Shown: positions 17,324-26,521, numbered from the stretch's first letter. The stretch is 64,000 nt of DNA from CBDFKK01 sp965248815 (GCA_965248815.1 CBDFKK010000008.1:3038001-3102000); one strand, 5' to 3'. Made by a program: numbers and translations. Notes: generated from the letters alone by a model not told the origin.

Positions 17324-17782
17324 ATGATACGCCTTGCTCTCTACCAACCCGATATCCCGCAAAACACCGGTGCAATGCTGCGCCTGGGCGCCTGTCTGGC
17401 CGTTCCTATCGACATCATTGAACCGTGTGGATTTCCGCTGTCCGACAAATCCCTCCGCCGCGTGGGTATGGACTATATGGACCAGGTCGATTTGACGATT
17501 CACAATGGCTGGGACGCATTTTGTTCGAGATTAGACGACCGCTCTGTCAGACTGATTCTACTCACAACAAAAGCCGACACGAGCTTTACAGATTTTGCCT
17601 ATGTCTCAGATGACGTCATATTGATGGGGCGAGAAAGTGCGGGCGTTCCGGATGATGTCCGTCAGCGTGCCAATGCCTGCCTCAAAATTCCGATCTCGGC
17701 GGCGGCACGGTCCCTCAACGTGGCGACAGCCGCTTCGATGGCTCTGGGCGAAGCTTTGCGTCAGACGGGCGGTTTTCCATAA
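17324..17782 (+). CDS. trmL: tRNA (cytidine(34)-2'-O)-methyltransferase
   Basis: SPOUT methyltransferase that 2'-O-methylates the wobble base of certain leucine tRNAs. The N-terminal LYQPDIPQNTGAMLRLGACL, the knot segments ILMGRESAGVP near residue 102 and IPISAAARSLNVATAASM near residues 125-142 are the family motifs. At 152 residues it is the short TrmL form without an extra RNA-binding domain. It is preceded by a terminator-like hairpin, which may influence its expression. Confidence 0.9.
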   Translation: MIRLALYQPDIPQNTGAMLRLGACLAVPIDIIEPCGFPLSDKSLRRVGMDYMDQVDLTIHNGWDAFCSRLDDRSVRLILLTTKADTSFTDFAYVSDDVILMGRESAGVPDDVRQRANACLKIPISAAARSLNVATAASMALGEALRQTGGFP

Positions 17783-17891
17783 TCAATTTCGCATCACGTA
17801 GGTCCGTTCCAATTCCATTGCCTTAATATGCCACTTGGGCTTTTGCGGCCCAGCCGCTCTATCTATAAACTGATCCAGACACACCTAGCCG

Positions 17892-18680
17892 ATGAGACCA
17901 CCCATGATCGTATTGCTCTCTCCCGCAAAGAATTTGAATTTTGATGCGCCTTCCGTTCAGGCCTCCCATTCGCAGCCTGAATTCTTGAAAGAAACCCGCG
18001 CGCTGGCAAAAGTCACCAAATCTATGACCAAAGGCCAACTCAAGAAACTCATGCATATCAACGACAAGTTGGCCACGCTCAACTTTGAACGTTTTCAAGC
18101 ATTCAAGACGCCATTTACACCGGATAACGCAAAACAGGCTGCTCTCGCCTTTAGCGGCGACGCTTATCAGGGTTTGAATGCAAACGAGCTGAGTAATAGC
18201 GATCTTGAGTGGGCACAGGACCATCTTCGAATCTTGTCAGGTTTTTACGGGCTGCTACGCCCACTCGATCTTATCCAGCCTTACCGGCTTGAAATGGGTA
18301 CAAGCCTTAAGAACCCTGAAGGCAAAGATCTCTATGCTTTTTGGGGCGACAAACTTACACGCAAAATCAATCAAACCCTGAACGGCGCAGATGAACCAAT
18401 AGTCGTCAATCTGGCGTCAAACGAATATTTCAATGCCCTCGACAAAGACAAATTGAAAGCTCGAATCGTCACGCCACAGTTTAAGGACATAAAAAACGGC
18501 AAGGCGCGCTTCTTGATGTTTTTTGCGAAGAAGGCGCGCGGGATCATGGCCTGCTACATCATACAGAATCGCCTCGAGCAACCAGACGACATAAAGAAAT
18601 TCGAGCACGAAGGGTATTGTTACAACGCCGAATTGACCAAAGCCGACAATTGGGTTTTTTCCCGCGAAAGCAAAAAGTAA
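17892..18680 (+). CDS. yaaA: Peroxide stress protein YaaA (UPF0246)
   Basis: A 262-residue member of the YaaA/DUF328 family, DNA-binding proteins which in E. coli lower free intracellular iron during peroxide stress. The N-terminal VLLSPAKNLNFD, the FSGDAYQGLNA segment near residue 95, the SGFYGLLRPLDLIQPYRLEM segment near residues 115-135 and VNLASNEYF near residue 177 are diagnostic. The start is either 17892 or the internal ATG at 17904; the latter gives the more usual N-terminus. No operon partners. Confidence 0.92.
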   Translation: MRPPMIVLLSPAKNLNFDAPSVQASHSQPEFLKETRALAKVTKSMTKGQLKKLMHINDKLATLNFERFQAFKTPFTPDNAKQAALAFSGDAYQGLNANELSNSDLEWAQDHLRILSGFYGLLRPLDLIQPYRLEMGTSLKNPEGKDLYAFWGDKLTRKINQTLNGADEPIVVNLASNEYFNALDKDKLKARIVTPQFKDIKNGKARFLMFFAKKARGIMACYIIQNRLEQPDDIKKFEHEGYCYNAELTKADNWVFSRESKK

Positions 18681-18693
18681 CAAGCCCCCCACA

Positions 18694-18906
18694 TTAGGGT
18701 ACATCGCAGCGCGGAAACCTAGGATCGGTTTCCGTGCCGTCCGGGCACCGATAGGTACATTTGCTAATATCGGAGCAAGCGACACGCAGCATGTCCGCAC
18801 CTGCGCGCTGCAATTGCTCCTTGCTACATGAAACCGTCGTAACGCCCGCCGATAGAACAAGGGCCATGAGCATCGTAGTTTTCATAGCTGCTCTAGTCGT
18901 CTTCAT
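18694..18906 (-). CDS. Small exported or lipoprotein-like protein
   Basis: About 70 residues. A signal-like hydrophobic stretch (MLMALVLSAGVTTVSC) is followed by a short mature part with four further cysteines, ending CRCPDG-like TYRCPDGTETDPRFPRCDVP. The residue before the first Cys fits a weak lipobox. The start used overlaps the end of the XRE gene by 14 bases; a second ATG at 18885 is equally possible. It is the last gene of the DUF2975-XRE unit. Function unknown. Confidence 0.55.
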   Translation of the reverse strand: MKTTRAAMKTTMLMALVLSAGVTTVSCSKEQLQRAGADMLRVACSDISKCTYRCPDGTETDPRFPRCDVP

Positions 18907-19105
18907 CGCGGTACTCCAACAATTCTCCTGGCTGACACTCGAGAAACTCACAAATGCGTCCGAGCGTCGAAAAACGAATGCCTCTAACTTTTCCTGATTT
19001 CAAAAGTGAAATGTTTTGCTCCGTAATGCCAACAAAGGCTGCAAGTTCTTTTGATTTCTTTTTGCGTCGTGCCAGCATGACATCGAGGTTGACGATAATC
19101 GGCAT
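18893..19105 (-). CDS. Small XRE-family helix-turn-helix regulator
   Basis: A 70-residue protein made of little more than a Cro/C1-type helix-turn-helix: RRKKKSKELAAFVGITEQN (helices 1-2) and ISLLKSGKVRGIRFSTLGRI (recognition helix onward), ending PGELLEYRDEDD. This is the type regularly paired with a DUF2975 membrane protein, here eight bases upstream. An AT-rich inverted repeat in front of the DUF2975 gene is the likely operator. Confidence 0.85.
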   Translation of the reverse strand: MPIIVNLDVMLARRKKKSKELAAFVGITEQNISLLKSGKVRGIRFSTLGRICEFLECQPGELLEYRDEDD

Positions 19106-19113
19106 TCAATAAT

Positions 19114-19650
19114 TCAGACGATCTGGGAATTCTCTTCCGCGATCTTGCGCCCCTCACCCATGACCCAGGCGACCGCAAAAAAGAGCCCCGATATAAAGAA
19201 AAAGAAAATGTCGTTTGAACTGATCGAGAGCGACACGGCTCTTTGACTCGGCGGATTGTTCAAGGTCAGAACCACGCTCAAGATCGGAATAGTCAAAAGA
19301 TGCGCCATAGCAAACAGCAACGTTGACCGGGCAAAGCGCCGGACCAGCAACATTGTCGTGAGAGAAAAGATCTCACCATCCAAAAAGTGCCCAAACAGAA
19401 TCCGAAGGCTTGCGATCCCCCACATAAGAATGCCCGCGGGCACCATGGAAACCAGAAACCCAGTCAGAAGGCTAAGGGAGCTAAATCTCTCCCGGTCAAC
19501 ATAGAGATGGTTGAAGGACGGATGATTGTTCAGCAAAAATTCGAGATTCCACCACGTTAGCGCGATGGCGGTCGGAATGAACAAAAGTGCCGCCGTGCAA
19601 GCGTGCTTCATGATTTGGCTGACGCGGTTGATTTGGTTCGTTTCGCTCAT
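19114..19650 (-). CDS. DUF2975 domain membrane protein
   Basis: A 178-residue protein with four hydrophobic segments near residues 15-35, 55-80, 110-135 and 148-170, typical of DUF2975. The ATG giving MSETNQIN is preferred to a GTG three codons earlier. The XRE regulator begins eight bases after its stop. DUF2975-XRE pairs are common, but their physiological role is not known; a membrane signal controlling the regulator is an inference. Confidence 0.8.
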   Translation of the reverse strand: MSETNQINRVSQIMKHACTAALLFIPTAIALTWWNLEFLLNNHPSFNHLYVDRERFSSLSLLTGFLVSMVPAGILMWGIASLRILFGHFLDGEIFSLTTMLLVRRFARSTLLFAMAHLLTIPILSVVLTLNNPPSQRAVSLSISSNDIFFFFISGLFFAVAWVMGEGRKIAEENSQIV

Positions 19651-19675
19651 AAGTCCCACTCATCGCAATTCATAT

Positions 19676-19718
19676 ATTATAACCATTATTCACAATAAAA
19701 CAATAATATTTTATTATT
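19676..19718 (-). promoter_or_regulatory. Promoter and inverted repeat of the DUF2975-XRE unit
   Basis: Read on the minus strand, TATAAT (19681-19676) is a consensus -10, with a weak -35 (TTGTTT) 16 bases upstream. The perfect arms AATAATA (19702-19708) and TATTATT (19712-19718) overlap the -35 region, a position suited to repression by the encoded XRE protein. Confidence 0.5.
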
Positions 19719-19913
19719 ATGGAACAATTAAAATCGATTTGAATTTGGCCGAATCGCAGCGATAAGCGCCGCTCGCATGCGATCGGCCCATGTTGTCTTT
19801 TGCCCAGGGCTGAGGTAGAAGCCACGCCTGTTATTGCGCAAGGATCGCGGTCACTGCGGAGCTCGAAAAAAGCCCGGCTTGACTGGCGAGCACTGCTTGG
19901 GAGAGCAAAGACA

Positions 19914-20630
19914 ATGGCCGAGTTTGAAACCATCTCAGCTTCAAAGCGCGAGGCTACGGGACCGGGAGGCGCACGTGCCGCAAGACGTGCCGGTCAATTA
20001 CCCGCCAATCTGTATGGTGGTGGCGGAACACCGCTTTCGATCAGTGTCGATCCGATTGCGGTGACCAAGACCTATCACCAGGGCAATTTTTTCTCGACGG
20101 TTATCACCCTCAATCTCGAAGGCGAGACGACCCAGGCTTTGCCCCGGGAAGTTCAAACCCATCCGGTCAAAGACAATGTGCTTCACATCGATTTCTTGCG
20201 CGTCGACCAAAACACGCGAATTAATGTGGATGTTCCCGTGCACTTTATGAATGAGGAAGAGTCACCAGGGCTTAAGCGCGGTGGCGTGGTAAACGTTGTG
20301 CGCCACGAAGTCGAGCTGAGCTGCCCAGCCATGTCAATTCCAGCTTTCATCGAAGCAGACTTAGACGGTTTGGACATCGGCGACTCGATCAAGATCTCGG
20401 CAATTAAACTGCCGGAGGGCGTCATTCCCACGATTACGGATCGTGACTTCACAGTCGCCACGGTTGCCGCCCCGACCATTGAAGTGGAAGTCGAAGAGGA
20501 AACGCCAGAGGTCGGCGAAGACGGCGAACCGATTGAAGGTGTGGAAGGCGAAGAAGGAGCAGAAGGCGCCGAGGGCGAAGCAGCGGACAAGGACAAAGAC
20601 AAACAGGGTGAAAGCAAGTCCGACAGCTAG
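19914..20630 (+). CDS. rplY: 50S ribosomal protein L25 (long Ctc form)
   Basis: 5S rRNA-binding ribosomal protein. The N-terminal L25 domain is seen from the start (AEFETISASKREATGPGGAR and RRAGQLPANLYGGG), followed by the TL5/Ctc beta domain (FMNEEESPGLKRGGVVNVVR). The tail is very acidic and Glu/Gly-rich from about residue 185, ending in a Lys/Asp-rich stretch. The ATG at 19914 gives the conserved start; the open frame upstream is not part of the family. 238 residues. It leads the rplY-pth-ychF group. Confidence 0.95.
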   Translation: MAEFETISASKREATGPGGARAARRAGQLPANLYGGGGTPLSISVDPIAVTKTYHQGNFFSTVITLNLEGETTQALPREVQTHPVKDNVLHIDFLRVDQNTRINVDVPVHFMNEEESPGLKRGGVVNVVRHEVELSCPAMSIPAFIEADLDGLDIGDSIKISAIKLPEGVIPTITDRDFTVATVAAPTIEVEVEEETPEVGEDGEPIEGVEGEEGAEGAEGEAADKDKDKQGESKSDS

Positions 20631-20684
20631 GCCCGCATTGCCGCATGATTCTTATCGATCGTTTAGCGGGGCGCGAGCAGGACT

Positions 20685-21308
20685 ATGATTTTATTAGTCG
20701 GACTCGGCAATCCCGGACCGCGTTACGAAAAGACACGTCACAATTTCGGATTCATGGCCGTCGACGCTATCAGCTCGGCAAATGGCTTCAGCGCGGCGCG
20801 AAGCAAGTTTCAAGGCGAGATCGCCGAAGGATTTTTGGCCGCAGAGGTTGGGCGCATTAGAACCTTGGCGCTCAAGCCTATGACATTCATGAACGACTCG
20901 GGCCGGTCTGTAGCTGAAGCTGTGCACTATTTTGATGTCGATCTCGACGACGTCATCGTTTTCCACGACGAATTGGATCTTGACGCGGGAAAAGTACGGG
21001 TCAAAAAGGGCGGCGGCCTTGCCGGCCACAATGGCCTTCGATCCATCGATGAACATCTGGGTCCCAACTTTCGCCGCGTGCGCTTAGGGATAGGTCATCC
21101 CGGCGACAAAGCAGCCGTTCTGGGTTACGCGCTCAAGAACTTCGCAAAGTCGGATTTGGAATGGGTTACTCCTCTAATTGAAGCGATCGTGGAAGCCGCG
21201 CCTCTACTTGCTTCGCACGACGACGCGACGTTCATGAACAAAGTGCATTTGGCAACTCATCCGGAAGAAAATTTAAAGAAAGAAAATGACAGCAAAAAGG
21301 ATGACTAA
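20685..21308 (+). CDS. pth: Peptidyl-tRNA hydrolase
   Basis: Releases tRNA from peptidyl-tRNA dropped by ribosomes. The start is MILLVGLGNPGPRYEKTRHN, with the catalytic His in TRHN at residue 19. KPMTFMNDSGRSV near residue 64 and HDELDLDAGKVRVKKGGG near residues 90-107 (catalytic Asp) follow, then AGHNGLRSI. 207 residues includes a Lys/Asp-rich tail. It lies 54 bases after rplY and 27 before ychF. Confidence 0.97.
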   Translation: MILLVGLGNPGPRYEKTRHNFGFMAVDAISSANGFSAARSKFQGEIAEGFLAAEVGRIRTLALKPMTFMNDSGRSVAEAVHYFDVDLDDVIVFHDELDLDAGKVRVKKGGGLAGHNGLRSIDEHLGPNFRRVRLGIGHPGDKAAVLGYALKNFAKSDLEWVTPLIEAIVEAAPLLASHDDATFMNKVHLATHPEENLKKENDSKKDD

Positions 21309-21335
21309 CTGCGCCGCGCGCTACAGGAGCCGCTG

Positions 21336-22433
21336 ATGGGTTTCAAATGCGGCATTGTCGGATTGCCGAACGTCGGCAAGTCCACGCTATTTAATGCGCT
21401 GACGCAAACGGCCTCGGCGCAGGCGGAGAACTACCCGTTTTGCACCATCGATCCTAATGTGGGCGACGTTGCGGTCCCCGATCCGCGTCTAACGGAAATC
21501 GCGGCGATTTCCAATCCTGCCGAAATCATTCCAACGCGGCTCACCTTTGTTGATATCGCAGGGCTGGTGCGCGGCGCTTCTAAGGGGGAAGGCCTCGGCA
21601 ATCAATTCCTTTCCCATATTCGAGAAGTCGATGCGATTGCGTACGTACTGCGTTGTTTTGAAGACCCCGACGTTACCCACGTTGAAGGCCGCGTCGACCC
21701 TTTGTCTGACGCGGAAACCATTGAAACCGAATTGATGCTCGCCGATCTTGAAAGCTTGGAAAGCCGCTTGGCCAACCTTGAAAAGAAAGCCAAGGGGGGC
21801 GACAAAGAAGTCAAGAAAACGCTGGAGCTCGTCAATCTCGCGCTCGACTTGCTGCGCGAGGGCCGCCCGGCCCGTCATGCCGACGTTTCACCGGAAGACA
21901 AAGAAGCATTTCGTCGGCTGCAACTTTTGACCTCCAAACCGATCCTGTACGTTTGCAATGTCGACGAGGATGCGGCTGCATCAGGCAATGCCCACTCGAT
22001 AGCCGTCCAAGAACACGCCAGCAAAGAAAGTGTTAGCTCGATTGTTATCTCAGCCAAAATCGAGGCGGAGCTCGCCCAACTTGCCGCGGACGAACGCCAA
22101 GATTATCTGGACGCTTTAGGACTCAGCGAGCCTGGCCTCAATCGGCTCATTCGAACAGGTTACGATCTTCTGGGGCTCATTACGTTCTTTACGACAGGTC
22201 CAAAGGAGTCACGCGCCTGGACCATTCCCAAGGGTACAAAAGCGCCCCAGGCGTCGGCCGTCATCCATACCGATTTCGAAAAAGGCTTTATTCGCGCGGA
22301 AACCATTGGCTACGACGATTTTCTTTCAAACGCCGGTGAAGCGGGCGCGCGGGAGGCCGGAAAATTGCGCCTTGAAGGCAAGGACTACATTGTCACGGAC
22401 GGCGACATTATCAATGTCCGCTTCAATGTTTAG
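21336..22433 (+). CDS. ychF: Redox-regulated ATPase YchF (Obg-like GTPase family)
   Basis: Universal P-loop NTPase that prefers ATP and binds ribosomes. G1 is GLPNVGKSTLFNAL at residue 9, G3 is DIAGLVRGASKGEGLGNQFL near residue 70, and the changed G4 is near YVCNVDE at residue 205. A coiled-coil insertion and a C-terminal TGS domain (LLGLITFFTTGPKESRAWTI onward) complete the protein. 365 residues is the usual length. Confidence 0.97.
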   Translation: MGFKCGIVGLPNVGKSTLFNALTQTASAQAENYPFCTIDPNVGDVAVPDPRLTEIAAISNPAEIIPTRLTFVDIAGLVRGASKGEGLGNQFLSHIREVDAIAYVLRCFEDPDVTHVEGRVDPLSDAETIETELMLADLESLESRLANLEKKAKGGDKEVKKTLELVNLALDLLREGRPARHADVSPEDKEAFRRLQLLTSKPILYVCNVDEDAAASGNAHSIAVQEHASKESVSSIVISAKIEAELAQLAADERQDYLDALGLSEPGLNRLIRTGYDLLGLITFFTTGPKESRAWTIPKGTKAPQASAVIHTDFEKGFIRAETIGYDDFLSNAGEAGAREAGKLRLEGKDYIVTDGDIINVRFNV

Positions 22434-22448
22434 GCCTTCGGGGCCCAA

Positions 22449-23672
22449 TCAAAGCAAATCCAGCCCAACCTCGAACCTCAATCCAACAACCAACGAATCG
22501 CTTAGCGTTGGATCAGTGCCAGGGTTGAAGACATATTGAATGTCCGGCTGTAGGGCCAGCCACGGTGTTACTTGCGCCCGATAGGTCAATTCCAGAATAA
22601 TTTCTCGGTCGTCAACCGGGCTGCCCGCTGATGCCTGCGCTTGCTTGAAAGGGTCACCATTTTGAGCCATTGCGAATGCAAACCCCAATTGATCTTCATC
22701 ACGGCCGGGAATGAGTCCCGTATAACTTCCCCCAAACCCGAAATAGCTATCAAATTGATTGATCTCATCCTCGGCTCTGCCATATCGCGCGAATACGGAT
22801 AGGCCCTGATCCGGGTCTGCTTGTTTGCTGAACACTTTCTGCTCGGCTAGTAGGTAAAACCCATCATTACCGTCGTGCCGCAGAGGCATGCCCATAGCGT
22901 CGGTCACTAACAAGTCATCGAAGTCGGCGGTATAAAACCAATAGCCGCCTGCCAACTTCGTTCCATTCTTGACATAGTTGGCTTCGAAAACTGCCAACGC
23001 TCCTTCGGAGCTGCTGAGATCGACAATCGTTTTCGAGAATCGATTTGGATCGCCGGGGACCGCATCAAGTACCGCAGCTTGCAGTGTTATGTCTTCTGTT
23101 ACGTCCCAGCGCGCACGAAATGTCAACGACGAGACGGGAAAAATTGAGGGGCCATTCTCGCCGGTTTGGGCAAACTCTGCGCCGATCCCGTGAGAACTAT
23201 TGATAAACAATGCGCCGGTTTCATTGACATCAAATTCGGAATTGAGGTCCCATAGACCGAATAGAAATGAAGCGCGGTCATCCCAAAAACTCTGATCGTA
23301 CCAAAGCTCGAAAAGCCGGATTGCATGGGGCGCATCGATGTTGCTGACGACTTGTGAGTCGCCCACGACTTCCGCGCTCAACTCTTGGCCATTGTTGTAA
23401 AGGCCGTAGGCGAAGAACGTACCGCCGGGCAAGCTAAATGCTTCTTCTGTATCGATTTCGAGCTGAAGATCGAGATTGTCGAGATAGCGATGATCCTTTT
23501 GGATGCCGCCTTTCGTATTCTGCCAAATCTCACCGGTATAGATGACATCAAGCGACACGCCAGGAATACAGCGAAGTAGCACTTCACAGTCCTCGCCTTG
23601 CGCCAGGCTCGCGCTCGTCGACAGCCCTATCGCCGCTGCGCCGACCGCAAGACAGCTCCACAATTTGCTCAA
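22449..23672 (-). CDS. OprB-like carbohydrate-selective porin
   Basis: Outer-membrane beta-barrel. A signal peptide (CLAVGAAAIGLSTSASLAQ) is followed by alternating polar/aromatic strands ending in an FEVGLDLL terminus typical of barrel insertion. Landmarks of the OprB family are YNNGQELS, LFELWYDQSFWDDRASFLFGLWDLNSEF-type sequence near residues 110-150 and SSLTFRARWDVTEDITLQAAV. The start is probably the TTG at 23672 with a G-rich site before it; the frame is open to 23723. Convergent with ychF. The sugar or solute it passes is unknown. Confidence 0.85.
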   Translation of the reverse strand: MSKLWSCLAVGAAAIGLSTSASLAQGEDCEVLLRCIPGVSLDVIYTGEIWQNTKGGIQKDHRYLDNLDLQLEIDTEEAFSLPGGTFFAYGLYNNGQELSAEVVGDSQVVSNIDAPHAIRLFELWYDQSFWDDRASFLFGLWDLNSEFDVNETGALFINSSHGIGAEFAQTGENGPSIFPVSSLTFRARWDVTEDITLQAAVLDAVPGDPNRFSKTIVDLSSSEGALAVFEANYVKNGTKLAGGYWFYTADFDDLLVTDAMGMPLRHDGNDGFYLLAEQKVFSKQADPDQGLSVFARYGRAEDEINQFDSYFGFGGSYTGLIPGRDEDQLGFAFAMAQNGDPFKQAQASAGSPVDDREIILELTYRAQVTPWLALQPDIQYVFNPGTDPTLSDSLVVGLRFEVGLDLL

Positions 23673-23753
23673 CTTAGATTTCCCCCGCCCCGCTAAGATC
23701 CTGTTGCAAGTTAGAATTAACAAGATTTTGGATTTAGACCAACCCCTTTCGGC

Positions 23754-24074
23754 TTAGGGACTGCTCGCCGACTTCATTGAAGATCGCACAATGCGCCGCA
23801 ATCGCTGGGGTTTGGAGCCTGGCACCCGCTCGATCATGCCCCGCGCCTCAAGATCCAACTTGACGCAAACCGTGTACCAATTTACCGACCCTTCGATGTG
23901 TTTTGGCAACACGCGCTTCACCGCCTTGGGCAATTCATTAAACGTAATGCCGTCTTTAGATTTTGGCACGACTTTGAGAATAGCCTTCTTGTAGGCATCA
24001 TATTTTGTCTTGGAAATGCGCGTACCGCCCGAGCCTTCGATGGGACTCCGAGTCTGAATTTTCTCCTCGGCCAT
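23754..24074 (-). CDS. Small winged-helix-like protein of unknown function
   Basis: A 106-residue basic protein. The middle (KYDAYKKAILKVVPKSK, TFNELPKAVKRVLPKHI, WYTVCVKLDLEARGMIERV) has the spacing of a winged-helix domain of the kind found in DUF6958-like proteins. It ends in RRIVRSSMKSASSP. It starts three bases after the stop of the crotonase gene on the same strand and is probably cotranscribed. DNA binding is an inference. Confidence 0.65.
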   Translation of the reverse strand: MAEEKIQTRSPIEGSGGTRISKTKYDAYKKAILKVVPKSKDGITFNELPKAVKRVLPKHIEGSVNWYTVCVKLDLEARGMIERVPGSKPQRLRRIVRSSMKSASSP

Positions 24075-24077
24075 TTT

Positions 24078-24929
24078 TTAGATGTCTTTTCTTAACGGAC
24101 CCAAATCTTCAAAGTATGGTGCGCGTTTCTGACCTTGGGCCCCGGCTGCTTCCATAATGTCACGGGGCTCGAACATCCCCGCCTGCCAGGTCGCGATATG
24201 ATCCAAGGCGTCGGCAATCGAATGGTCGCGCGCATAGTTGATCATTCTTTTTGACCCCGCGACCGCCAGAGGTGACTTCGCGGCAATCTCCGACGCGGTC
24301 GCCACGACCGCTTCCATCATTGCGTCGTGATCGGCATAAACTTCATTGACCAAACCAATAGACTTTGCGGTTTGCGCGTCCAGCCGGCGGCCCGTATAGG
24401 CGAGCTCGCGCACCCAACCTTGCGGGATCAAATGACATAGGCGAGGAAACGTTCCTACGTCCGCCGTCATACCGATGTTAATTTCTTGAATGCAAAAGAA
24501 CGCTTCGTCGGTGCAGTAGCGCAGGTCGCAGGCGGATACCAAGTCATCGCCGGCGCCAATGCAGCCACCTTGAACAGCAGCGATCACCGGCATGCGCGCA
24601 TCGTCAAGACAATTGAATGTTTCTTGAAGATGAAGAACCAAGGTTCGAAATGCGTCGCGATCCCTTGCGCTGGCCGCATCTCCCGTTCCAGCCAGGCGCC
24701 CTATTAATTCGTTTTGCGAAAAAATATTGAGATCAATGCCCGCCGTAAAATGTTTGCCAAGCGATGAAATCACAATAACGCGCGCCTCACCGCGTTCATC
24801 AATTTGTCGAACGGCTGTTGGCAATTCATCCCAGAATTCTCGGATCATTGTGTTGAAGACGTCCGGGCGGTTGAACTTCAGATGAGCGATACTGTCGGCG
24901 ATTGTGAGATCGAAGCAGTTGTAGGTCAT
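24078..24929 (-). CDS. Enoyl-CoA hydratase/isomerase (crotonase) family protein
   Basis: A 283-residue crotonase-fold enzyme. The oxyanion-hole segments are FTAGIDLNIF near residue 65 and AVQGGCIGAGDDLVSACDLRY near residues 118-138. ICQ-type conserved EINIGMTADVGTFPRL near residue 150 carries a catalytic acid position (D in ADVG), suggestive of a delta3,5-delta2,4-dienoyl-CoA isomerase rather than a plain hydratase. The C-terminal helix bundle ends GQKRAPYFEDLGPL. It leads a two-gene unit with the small winged-helix-like gene. Confidence 0.85.
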   Translation of the reverse strand: MTYNCFDLTIADSIAHLKFNRPDVFNTMIREFWDELPTAVRQIDERGEARVIVISSLGKHFTAGIDLNIFSQNELIGRLAGTGDAASARDRDAFRTLVLHLQETFNCLDDARMPVIAAVQGGCIGAGDDLVSACDLRYCTDEAFFCIQEINIGMTADVGTFPRLCHLIPQGWVRELAYTGRRLDAQTAKSIGLVNEVYADHDAMMEAVVATASEIAAKSPLAVAGSKRMINYARDHSIADALDHIATWQAGMFEPRDIMEAAGAQGQKRAPYFEDLGPLRKDI

Positions 24930-25111
24930 AGCAGGCCTCTAAGATGGTGGAAGCCCTAGCAATAGCACGACAGGAGCAACGCCCAAACCCGACCCGATAG
25001 TGTGGCATCAGGCGCACAGCACGAAGCTTTAGCGCCTCCCAATTTCGCCGTTTGGTCGACTCTAGAACGGACGTAACCTATGATTTCATCAGGGGTTGGG
25101 GAATTTAGTTC

Positions 25112-26335
25112 ATGCAGGAGACGGAACAATCGACTGAGTCGAGTGGCTCTGACGATTCGACGAGTCGCAAGAGGACGTCTCCCCTCAAGCGCTACGCATG
25201 GACGCTGTTGAGCGCGGTGGTGCGCCCGCGACACCTCCTAAAAAAAAACTACGATTCTGCGCTCGTTTTTGGTCCTGTTGTTCTTACGCTAATCACGCTT
25301 CTCGGCGCATCCCTGATTCAAATGGCACTCTGGCAAGAGGATCCGCTAGTTGCGGCGTTCGAATTTCCCGAGGGTCTCCTTTGGCCTGGCAAAACGATTA
25401 GTGACCTAAGAAGCGAGTTGGCGTTCCTACCGATTACGCCGATTATTCTAGTCGGCGTTATCATATCCGGTTCGATCCCGCTTTATTTTCTGCTCCGTTC
25501 ATTCGCCAGTGAGAAATTATCGTTCTTCTCTTTCTTACGTGCTTATGTCTATTCGCAGATCATCATTGCTAATATCGGCATTGCGCTGCTTGCCGTGCGA
25601 ATGGTTTCAAGCCACGAAGAGTTCAGACTCTTTGTCCTCGTCACAATATTAGCACTCAGCCTTATCATTGCTTTCGTTTACATCATCCCAGAATTTAGAC
25701 GGCTTACTCAGGCCAATTTTATTGTCATCGCTGTCATTTACTTCACCTACAACTCAGTATTCACTTGGATAGTTGAACAGATTGTCCCAATTAGGCCATT
25801 TAGCATTGAGCAAACTTCCATGCTGCCCAATTTGCATCCAGATGACATCGTTGCGGTGAATCGTTGGGCGTATTTATGGCGCAAACCAGCTCGAGGCGAG
25901 ATCATGATTTTTCGCAAACCCGACGAGCCCGATCTATTCTGGGTAAAGCGGGTCGTCGGTTTGCCGGGCGAACGCGTCGCATTGAAAAACGGCCTGGTCT
26001 ACATCAACGAAGAAGTTGCAGACTATACACGCATTGAAGATTTTGTATTTGAGAACCGCGACGGCGAACGAATAAGAGCTGCGCAATACATTGAGATGTT
26101 ACCTAACAATGCGCGCCACACGGTACTCGATCGTTTTACGAACGGGCGCGGTGACAACACCGTTACATTTGAAGTACCACCGGATCACTATTTTGTTCTA
26201 GGAGATTACAGGGACAACAGTACCGATAGCCGCTTTTCACCCGGCTTCATTCCTGAAGACAAATTAGTCGGACCGGTATATTCCCGCATATTTCCGATTC
26301 GCCGGAAGACTTTCTTTCAACCTTCTCAAAGTTAA
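25112..26335 (+). CDS. lepB: Signal peptidase I with N-terminal polytopic membrane domain
   Basis: Membrane serine peptidase that removes signal peptides. The S26 domain starts near residue 225: EQTSMLPNLHPDDIV carries the catalytic Ser, FWVKRVVGLPGERVA the catalytic Lys near residue 275, and FVLGDYRDNSTDSRF the C-terminal box near residue 365. The first 220 residues are unusual: five hydrophobic segments (for example near 50-70, 110-130, 145-165, 170-190 and 205-225) that resemble a Yip1-type membrane domain, in place of the usual one or two anchor helices. 407 residues is therefore long. It diverges from the crotonase gene. Confidence 0.9.
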   Translation: MQETEQSTESSGSDDSTSRKRTSPLKRYAWTLLSAVVRPRHLLKKNYDSALVFGPVVLTLITLLGASLIQMALWQEDPLVAAFEFPEGLLWPGKTISDLRSELAFLPITPIILVGVIISGSIPLYFLLRSFASEKLSFFSFLRAYVYSQIIIANIGIALLAVRMVSSHEEFRLFVLVTILALSLIIAFVYIIPEFRRLTQANFIVIAVIYFTYNSVFTWIVEQIVPIRPFSIEQTSMLPNLHPDDIVAVNRWAYLWRKPARGEIMIFRKPDEPDLFWVKRVVGLPGERVALKNGLVYINEEVADYTRIEDFVFENRDGERIRAAQYIEMLPNNARHTVLDRFTNGRGDNTVTFEVPPDHYFVLGDYRDNSTDSRFSPGFIPEDKLVGPVYSRIFPIRRKTFFQPSQS

Positions 26336-26521
26336 CGCCGACCGCGATCACCTGCCGCAGCGCATGTGCAACTTGTCGCATGCGTACACGAGTCGCACCA
26401 GCGCGCACACGATGTCGCATCGACAAAAACTCGTCATCTTCCTACATCAAGGCCAAGCGTCCCGGGCAGTCTGTCGTTTCGTTCGGCAAGGCTAGGGCGC
26501 GTGAACGATGCGAGACGGACG

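Noticed and set aside
19800..19913. Earlier start for ribosomal protein L25
   Set aside because: The family begins at the ATG at 19914; the upstream residues are not conserved in L25.
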